A stretch of 53,500 nt of DNA from an uncultured Bacteroidota bacterium (GTDB taxonomy: Bacteria; Bacteroidota; Bacteroidia; Chitinophagales; Saprospiraceae): contig CACLQQ010000009.1 of NCBI GenBank assembly GCA_902609095.1, positions 1 to 53,500 on the forward strand, read 5' to 3'. The position numbers and the translations under genes were made by a program. Shown here piece after piece: positions 48,363 through 53,500 of the stretch. How positions within the stretch are numbered: the first letter of the stretch is position 1; every line of letters starts with the position of its first letter. The notes under the pieces were generated by a model. That model was given only the letters and a program-made list of their open reading frames with translations. It searched no databases and was not told the origin of the DNA.

Positions 48363-51300
48363 ATGCCTGAATTCTGCCACCTACATTGCCATACTCAGTA
48401 CTCTCTATTAGATGGCGCTGCCGATATCGGAAAATTGATGGATAAAGCTGTAGCAGATGGCCAAAAGGGTATCACCCTAACTGATCATGGTAATATGTTC
48501 GGTGCTTTCAGATTCGTTAATGAGGCAAAAAAGAGAGGATTAAAAGGATTAGTAGGTTGTGAATTCTACTTAGTTGAAGACCGTCACAAAAGAAGCTTTC
48601 TCAAATCCAAGGGAGAGAAAGATGTAAGATTCCATCAATTACTATTAGCTAAAAATCAGTCTGGCTATCAAAACCTATCCAAGCTTTGTTCTTTAGGATT
48701 CATAGATGGCCTATATGGTAAATACCCTCGAATTGATAAAGAGCTAATCCTGCAATATCATGAGGGTCTAATAGCCACCAGCTGTTGTTTAGCAGCTGAA
48801 ATTCCACGCCTTATCGCACGAGAACGATTTGAAGATGCAGAAAAACAACTCAAATGGTGGCTTGACATATTCGGTGAGGACTACTACATCGAATTAATGC
48901 GCCATCGTGGCATAGAGCAAGTTGACAACTCAAATATGAGTCAAGAGGATGTCAATCAGCACCTGATAAATCTCAGCAAAAAGTATAATGTAAAACTCAT
49001 CGCCACTAATGACTCGCATTACGTGGAAGAAGAGGATTGGAAAGCTCACGATGCCATACTATGCGTAAATACTGGCCGCAAGGTCCACGAAGAAAATAGA
49101 TTTAAGTTTTCCAGTTCAGACTATTACTTCAAGTCTCAAGAGGAGATGAATGCTCTATTTTCTGATGTTCCACAAGCAATTGCAAATACGATAGAAGTAT
49201 TCGATAAAATAGAGATGCCCACATTAGCACGTGATATCTTACTGCCAAACTTCCCTTTGCCTATAGGATTCGAAAATCAGTCACAGCTTTTGCGGTATAT
49301 GGTTTACGAAGGTGCTAAACACAATTACAGCGAAATAACAGAGGTGGTTCGTGAACGTCTTGACTTAGAGTTGGACATCATCAAGAACATGGGTTTTGAC
49401 GGATATTTCTTAATCGTACAAGATTTCATCGCAGCAGCTAGAGAGTTAGGTGTTGCTGTAGGACCAGGACGTGGTTCTGCAGCAGGTAGTGCGGTAGCAT
49501 ATTGTCTGAAAATCACTAATGTCGATCCTATAAAGTACAACCTTCTTTTTGAACGATTCTTGAATCCTGAGCGAGTATCAATGCCCGATATTGATATAGA
49601 CTTTGACGATGATGGTCGACAGAGAGTAATTGATTGGGTTGTTGATAAATATGGTAAAAATCAGGTTGCACAGATTATAACATTTGGTACGATGGCTGCT
49701 AAATCATCAGTTCGTGATGTAGGCAGGGTATTGTCATTACCTCTAAATGAAACTGATCGCATAGCTAAACTCATACCGACAAGACCAGGTACAAAGCTTT
49801 ATAAGATATTTGGCAAATCAGAAAAAGAACTCAAAAAGGATTGGCCAGGTGATGACTTCTCTAAGATTCAAGACTTGCTCAAGGCAAGCGAGCAAAAAAA
49901 CTTGGAAGGAGAGGTCATACAGTTAGCTCAAAAAGTAGAAGGTACAGTTAGAAACACTGGAATACATGCGGCAGGACTCATTATTGCTCCAGATGATATC
50001 ACTAAATACATACCGGTAAGTACTTCTAAAGACTCAGATCTTCTTATCACACAGTTCGATGGAAGCGTCGTTGAAGATGCGGGTATGCTCAAGATGGATT
50101 TCCTTGGATTAAAAACGCTATCGATCATTAAAGATGCCATTGAAAACATTGTCATCAGTTATGGAGAAGACACCAGATTAGATCCTGATGAGATACCATT
50201 AGATGATGAGAAAACTTATGAGCTTTTTCAGCGAGGGGATATGATCGGCATTTTTCAGTTTGAGTCAGAAGGAATGCGCAAATTCCTACGAGAACTCAAG
50301 CCAACAAATATTGAAGATCTGATCGCCATGAATGCTTTATATCGGCCAGGACCAATGGATAATATTCCATCCTTTATTAGGCGTAAACATGGTGATGAAG
50401 AGATTACTTACCCTCATGAATGGTTGGCAGAAATATTAAAGCCGACTTATGGCATCATGGTCTACCAAGAGCAAATTATGCAGACTGCTCAAATCATGGC
50501 AGATTATACCCTCGGAAAAGCAGATATGCTTAGACGAGCCATGGGTAAGAAGAAGCTTAGGGAGATGGAAAGACATAGAGCCATCTTTACCGAAGGGTCT
50601 GGGGCTAAGGGCGTACCCGAGGACAAAGCCACTGAGATCTTTAACATCATGGAAAAGTTTGCTCAATATGGATTTAATAGATCTCATGCTGCAGCTTACT
50701 CCATCGTAGCATTTCAAACAGCCTATCTTAAAGCCCACTACCCTGCTGAATTCATGGCTTCAGTACTGACGCATAATAAACATGATATCGGCAAACTCAA
50801 CTTATTTCTTAGAGAAGCTAAACGAATGAATATTCAAGTCTTAGGTCCAGACGTTAATGAGAGCCACCTGAACTTTACGGTGAATAAAGAAGGCCACATC
50901 AGATTTGGCTTATCAGCCTTAAAAGGAGTTGGCGAAGGTCCCGTTGAAGAGCTCATTAAGGTGAGAGCAGAGGAAGGTAGATTCACTAGTATATTTGATA
51001 TGACTAAAAAGCTTAGCCTTAGAGCGGTAAACAAGAAATGCTTCGAAAGCTTAGCGCAGGGAGGCGCGTTAGATGAGTTTAATGATAGCAATCGAGCTCA
51101 ATACTTCGCTCCCTCAGGTCAATATGATAGTGTCATAGAACATGCTATTAAATGGGGTAACGCCTTTCAGAGTCAAAAGGTAAGTATGAGTAATTCACTA
51201 TTTGGAGATATGACAGAAACTATACTGCCAATTCCCGAAATGCCCAAATCAGAACCTTGGAATAAATTAACCACGCTCAACAAAGAGAAAGAGGTCACTG

Positions 51301-51893
51301 GAATCTTTATAAGTGGCCATCCATTGGATGACTATCATATGGAACTTGCGAATTTCACTACTTGCACTTTAGATGATGCTGTTTACAAAAAAGAAAGTAC
51401 TCTACATTTGGGTGGTATGGTTACGGAAGTATTTCATGGAACCACTCAAAAAGGCTTGGGTTATGCTCGATTTACATTACAGGATTTTAAGGGGACCATG
51501 CAATTTGGTGTGTATAATGAGCAGTATAAAAAATACGGAAGCCTGATCAGTATGGGAGAAATCCTTTTCATTCATGGCATCTATTCTCGAGGATATAATA
51601 GCGATAACTATTTTTTCAGAGTAAAAAATATCAAGCTACTGGATACCATTGGTAAGACTATGACTAAGTCTATTACCATTCAGATTCCGGTAAATTCAAT
51701 CAATGAAAATATGATATCAGAACTGCAATCCATGTGTACCATTGCATCTGGTAATCACAAGATCAAAGTACAAATAATCGATCCTAAAGAAGAAGTTAAA
51801 ATAGACCTATTGAATGACAATCAATTAATACAAGTTGATAGCTCATTCATCGATAAACTGAGCCGATTAGGACTTGCTTATAAGTTGAATTAA
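48363..51893 (+). CDS. dnaE: DNA polymerase III alpha subunit
   Basis: 1176 residues, the replicative polymerase. PHP domain (HLHCHTQYSLLDG at 5-18, LTDHGNMFG, ATNDSHY). The polymerase domain has GPGRGSAAGS (about 366), the catalytic pair PDIDIDFDDDGR (about 406) and a third Asp in MKMDFLGLKTL (about 577). Fingers include ALYRPGPMDNIP and YQEQIMQTAQ; NRSHAAAYSIVAFQTAYLKAHYPAEFMA follows. There is then a helix-hairpin-helix (FGLSALKGVGEGPVEEL) and an OB fold (LGGMVTEVFHGTTQKGLGYARFTLQD). No intein, split or lesion over 3.5 kb, which is evidence that the many broken genes here are not base-calling noise. Confidence 0.97.
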   Translation: MPEFCHLHCHTQYSLLDGAADIGKLMDKAVADGQKGITLTDHGNMFGAFRFVNEAKKRGLKGLVGCEFYLVEDRHKRSFLKSKGEKDVRFHQLLLAKNQSGYQNLSKLCSLGFIDGLYGKYPRIDKELILQYHEGLIATSCCLAAEIPRLIARERFEDAEKQLKWWLDIFGEDYYIELMRHRGIEQVDNSNMSQEDVNQHLINLSKKYNVKLIATNDSHYVEEEDWKAHDAILCVNTGRKVHEENRFKFSSSDYYFKSQEEMNALFSDVPQAIANTIEVFDKIEMPTLARDILLPNFPLPIGFENQSQLLRYMVYEGAKHNYSEITEVVRERLDLELDIIKNMGFDGYFLIVQDFIAAARELGVAVGPGRGSAAGSAVAYCLKITNVDPIKYNLLFERFLNPERVSMPDIDIDFDDDGRQRVIDWVVDKYGKNQVAQIITFGTMAAKSSVRDVGRVLSLPLNETDRIAKLIPTRPGTKLYKIFGKSEKELKKDWPGDDFSKIQDLLKASEQKNLEGEVIQLAQKVEGTVRNTGIHAAGLIIAPDDITKYIPVSTSKDSDLLITQFDGSVVEDAGMLKMDFLGLKTLSIIKDAIENIVISYGEDTRLDPDEIPLDDEKTYELFQRGDMIGIFQFESEGMRKFLRELKPTNIEDLIAMNALYRPGPMDNIPSFIRRKHGDEEITYPHEWLAEILKPTYGIMVYQEQIMQTAQIMADYTLGKADMLRRAMGKKKLREMERHRAIFTEGSGAKGVPEDKATEIFNIMEKFAQYGFNRSHAAAYSIVAFQTAYLKAHYPAEFMASVLTHNKHDIGKLNLFLREAKRMNIQVLGPDVNESHLNFTVNKEGHIRFGLSALKGVGEGPVEELIKVRAEEGRFTSIFDMTKKLSLRAVNKKCFESLAQGGALDEFNDSNRAQYFAPSGQYDSVIEHAIKWGNAFQSQKVSMSNSLFGDMTETILPIPEMPKSEPWNKLTTLNKEKEVTGIFISGHPLDDYHMELANFTTCTLDDAVYKKESTLHLGGMVTEVFHGTTQKGLGYARFTLQDFKGTMQFGVYNEQYKKYGSLISMGEILFIHGIYSRGYNSDNYFFRVKNIKLLDTIGKTMTKSITIQIPVNSINENMISELQSMCTIASGNHKIKVQIIDPKEEVKIDLLNDNQLIQVDSSFIDKLSRLGLAYKLN

Positions 51894-51936
51894 TACTACC
51901 AAAAGCTTCAAGCTATTTTTAATGTAATTTTATCAT

Positions 51937-52305
51937 ATAAGATTAAGTTCAGCTGAAAGAGATTGCTTATTAGAGAACATTAAAAAATGTCGTCCCGATG
52001 CCGACATTCATCTTTTTGGTAGTAGAACCAACGATTTCAAGAGAGGTGGAGATATCGATATACTTATTATTAGCTCACCTAAACTCACTATTAAGGAGCG
52101 ATCTCAAATAGAAATAATATTCTGGGATAATTTCGGTGAGCAAAAAATTGACTTAATTTGCTCTGAGTCAGATTCAACTGCTGCGTTTAAAGATTTTGCC
52201 TTACTAAACGCAATCTCACTAGCACGAGTAATGAAGAGAATCTTAAAATCTCTATTGATCAAACAGCTCAATATTCTGAATAAAAGTAACTCCCATATGA
52301 ATTAA
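51937..52305 (+). pseudogene. MNT-type nucleotidyltransferase with lost start codon
   Basis: An open frame of 122 codons reads RLSSAERDCLLENIKKCRPD, ADIHLFGSRTNDFKRGGDID, ILIISSPKLT and FGEQKIDLICSES, a minimal nucleotidyltransferase with the GSRxxxxxxGGDID active site. Its first codon is ATA (51937-51939) where ATG is expected, and a TAA lies four codons upstream, so no standard start exists. The tail ARVMKRIL... after FALLNAISL looks like read-through into the downstream gene. These proteins are the antitoxin (MntA-like) partners of HEPN toxins. Confidence 0.72.
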
Positions 52306-52634
52306 ACTTTTAAACAGGTAAGGATAATTGAAATCAAAGAGAATATGACTTCAGCAGAATTGGTCTTATTTGATGCATTTTGTGCCAGATTTATGAGATG
52401 CTATGAAGTTTTAATTAATTAGATACTCAAAACTATAATATTTCTACATTACGAAAATCCAATTACCCATATTGATAGAATCCGTCTTGCCGAAAAGTGA
52501 AAATTGATAACCTCTGAGTCAGATATCAACAGTATTAGAATATTAAGATTACGATTGCTCATGACTATCTAGAGTTTGAATGGTTGAAGATATATGCCAA
52601 ATTAATCAGTACGACTCCTATCATGTTTAGATGA
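52227..52634 (+). pseudogene. Decayed HEPN-domain partner (HepT-like)
   Basis: Pieces in changing frames: NEENLKISIDQTAQYSE with stops, TSAELVLFDAFCARFMRCYEVLIN-TAG-ILKTI, HYENPITHIDRIRLAEK-TGA-KLITSESDINSI. After a frameshift comes RIAHDYLEFEWLKIYAKL, holding the Rx4-6H type motif of HEPN ribonucleases. Its order after the MNT gene matches HEPN/MNT toxin-antitoxin pairs. Stops and frameshifts throughout. The stretch from 52635 to 52756 shows nothing further. Confidence 0.65.
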
Positions 52635-52756
52635 GCTGATTTAACCATACAGCACATCAACTCCAATCCATTGCTCCAGACGAAATAAGCTAAATGGGTG
52701 TTAAAAGAGTTAGCCCGCGCCAACATTTGTGGATCAAATGAAGTTTGGAAGTACAT

Positions 52757-53242
52757 ATGAAATTAGTTATTGTGATCATGGGGCTGTCCCTCTCCATTCT
52801 TAGCTTTGGGCAAAGTTCTGATGTCATTATTTACGAGTCTTTTGATGAGTTTGAACATCTCCTAAAGAAAGAGGATGATAAAATTCATGTCATAAACTTT
52901 TGGGCGACATGGTGTACACCATGCATCAAGGAAATGCCCAATTTTGAGCAGCTCCAAGAAAAATATCCAGATAAAGTAGATGTTATATTCGTAAGTCTGG
53001 ATTTCAGAAATCAATATGAATCAAGATTGATTCCATTTCTTAAAAAGAGGGACATTAAATCCAATGTGGTCATGTTAGGTGATCCGAAGGTCAACAACTG
53101 GATAGATAAGGTGGACCCCTCATGGTCAGGAGCAATTCCAGCAAGCTATTTTTATAAAGGAAAACAAAAGAGGTTTCAGGAGAAAGAATATCATTCTCTA
53201 ATTGAATTAGAACAGGAACTATCAGAATTATTCAATCAATAA
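52757..53242 (+). CDS. Secreted TlpA/thioredoxin-family protein
   Basis: About 161 residues from ATG 52757, with leader MKLVIVIMGLSLSILSFGQ; an in-frame ATG four codons upstream is less likely. The thioredoxin fold has the redox motif ATWCTPCIKEMP (WCxxC), then VDVIFVSLDF, and a cis-Pro type segment (SGAIPASYFY). Probably a periplasmic disulfide reductase or thiol carrier, for cytochrome maturation or protein repair. Followed ten bases later by another thioredoxin-fold gene. Confidence 0.85.
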   Translation: MKLVIVIMGLSLSILSFGQSSDVIIYESFDEFEHLLKKEDDKIHVINFWATWCTPCIKEMPNFEQLQEKYPDKVDVIFVSLDFRNQYESRLIPFLKKRDIKSNVVMLGDPKVNNWIDKVDPSWSGAIPASYFYKGKQKRFQEKEYHSLIELEQELSELFNQ

Positions 53243-53252
53243 ACCATATCAA

Positions 53253-53500
53253 ATGAAATATTTCATTACCCTCATATGCGCCATCGCAATGACAGTAACG
53301 TACGCTAACAATCAACCCATTACTATGAGACTATAGCATCGGTGATAAAGCAACGGACTTCAGCCTAAAAAACATTGATGGGACATTTGTCTCTTTATCC
53401 GATTACAAAGATGCTAAGAGATTCATAATTATTTTTATCTGTAATACTTGTCCCTATGCCGTAATGTATGAAGACAGAATCATCGATTTACATAATAAGT
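53253..53500 (+). pseudogene. AhpC/TSA-type thioredoxin-fold protein, frameshifted and cut by window end
   Basis: Starts MKYFITLICAIAMTVTYANNQ (leader) at 53253. The frame breaks near 53335 at one extra base. In the next frame YSIGDKATDFSLKNIDGTFVSLSDYKDAKRFIIIFICNTCPYAVMYEDRI reads on past the window end. The motif CNTCPYA is a redox pair of the peroxiredoxin-like thioredoxins. It forms a unit with the preceding thioredoxin gene. Only one lesion is visible, so it could be recent or a local error. Confidence 0.72.

Noticed and set aside
51896..51930. Terminator after dnaE (AGCTT/AAGCT with following T run)
   Set aside because: The arms leave almost no loop and a stem of only three or four pairs.
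1..53500. Stop-codon reassignment (TAA, TAG or TGA read as an amino acid)
   Set aside because: Internal stops in broken genes use all three codons at sites with different expected residues (Gln, Glu, Leu, Ser, Gly, Cys, Trp), and frameshifts accompany them. Intact genes end normally with these codons and have none inside.
1..53500. Sequencing or assembly error as the cause of all broken genes
   Set aside because: dnaE, proS, metK, ahcY and two ORFs of over 4 kb show no lesion, while small accessory genes carry three to five each. Single-lesion cases (DUF2911, last thioredoxin-fold gene) could still be errors.
1..53500. CRISPR array or prophage
   Set aside because: No regularly spaced short repeats, cas-like proteins or phage structural genes were seen. 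The regular repeats at 42-44 kb are coding DUF11 repeats.

Overview
This window is most likely chromosomal DNA of a Bacteroidota bacterium, probably of the Saprospiria lineage. The sequence is AT-rich. Secreted proteins end in type IX secretion (T9SS) sorting domains of both kinds: type A (NEPNPF...) and gliding-motility type B. Three very large secreted proteins combine Ig-like or DUF11 repeats with a dockerin-like pair and a T9SS tail, a layout common in Saprospiraceae. A short archaeal/eukaryal-type prolyl-tRNA synthetase, bacillithiol-type redox genes and FKBP lipoproteins agree with this. The species cannot be named from the sequence.

The dominant feature is gene decay. About nineteen recognisable genes or gene pieces carry frameshifts, internal stops, deletions or a lost start. 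Genes of central function beside them are clean over long distances: dnaE (1176 codons), proS, metK, ahcY, mlaEF, and two giant secreted proteins of 1379 and about 1575 codons. This looks like real, uneven pseudogene formation in dispensable genes, not sequencing noise or a recoded stop codon.

Layout. 1-5.5 kb: broken trmN6, an ABC1 kinase/TetR pair, then broken kbp (LysM), DUF2911 and Old Yellow Enzyme genes. 5.6-9.2 kb: a T9SS type B secreted protein and ypdA. 9.2-12.1 kb: an accessory graveyard with a broken AAA ATPase, an intact vapBC with a perfect operator palindrome, a second broken vapC, REP-like hairpins, and relics of surface proteins including a diverged copy of part of the 5.6 kb gene. 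12.1-20.8 kb: a 51-residue membrane protein, lipoproteins, a decayed DUF4403 gene fused in frame to the rump of ytxJ, two FKBP lipoproteins, an ABA4-like membrane protein, a DUF3089 hydrolase and a broken M12-type metalloprotease. 20.8-27 kb: a broken ArsC-like gene and a 5.7 kb wreck of a giant dockerin/T9SS protein. 27-31.6 kb: proS, an RS-rich secreted protein and an OmpP1/FadL porin. 31.6-44.5 kb: two intact giant dockerin/T9SS proteins flanking an ahcY-metK-(broken LMW-PTP)-CAP operon. 44.6-47 kb: an SDR enzyme and MlaEF. 47.2-47.6 kb: tRNA-Leu(GAG) with a decayed GIY-YIG endonuclease ORF starting two bases after the tRNA 3' end and followed by a second copy of the tRNA 3' end. 47.7-53.5 kb: a DJ-1/PfpI protein, dnaE, a decayed MNT/HEPN toxin-antitoxin pair, and thioredoxin-fold proteins running off the end.

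The most interesting item is the tRNA-Leu/GIY-YIG cassette. Its layout (tRNA, endonuclease ORF, tRNA 3'-end repeat) looks like a minimal mobile element that inserts at a tRNA terminus and restores it.
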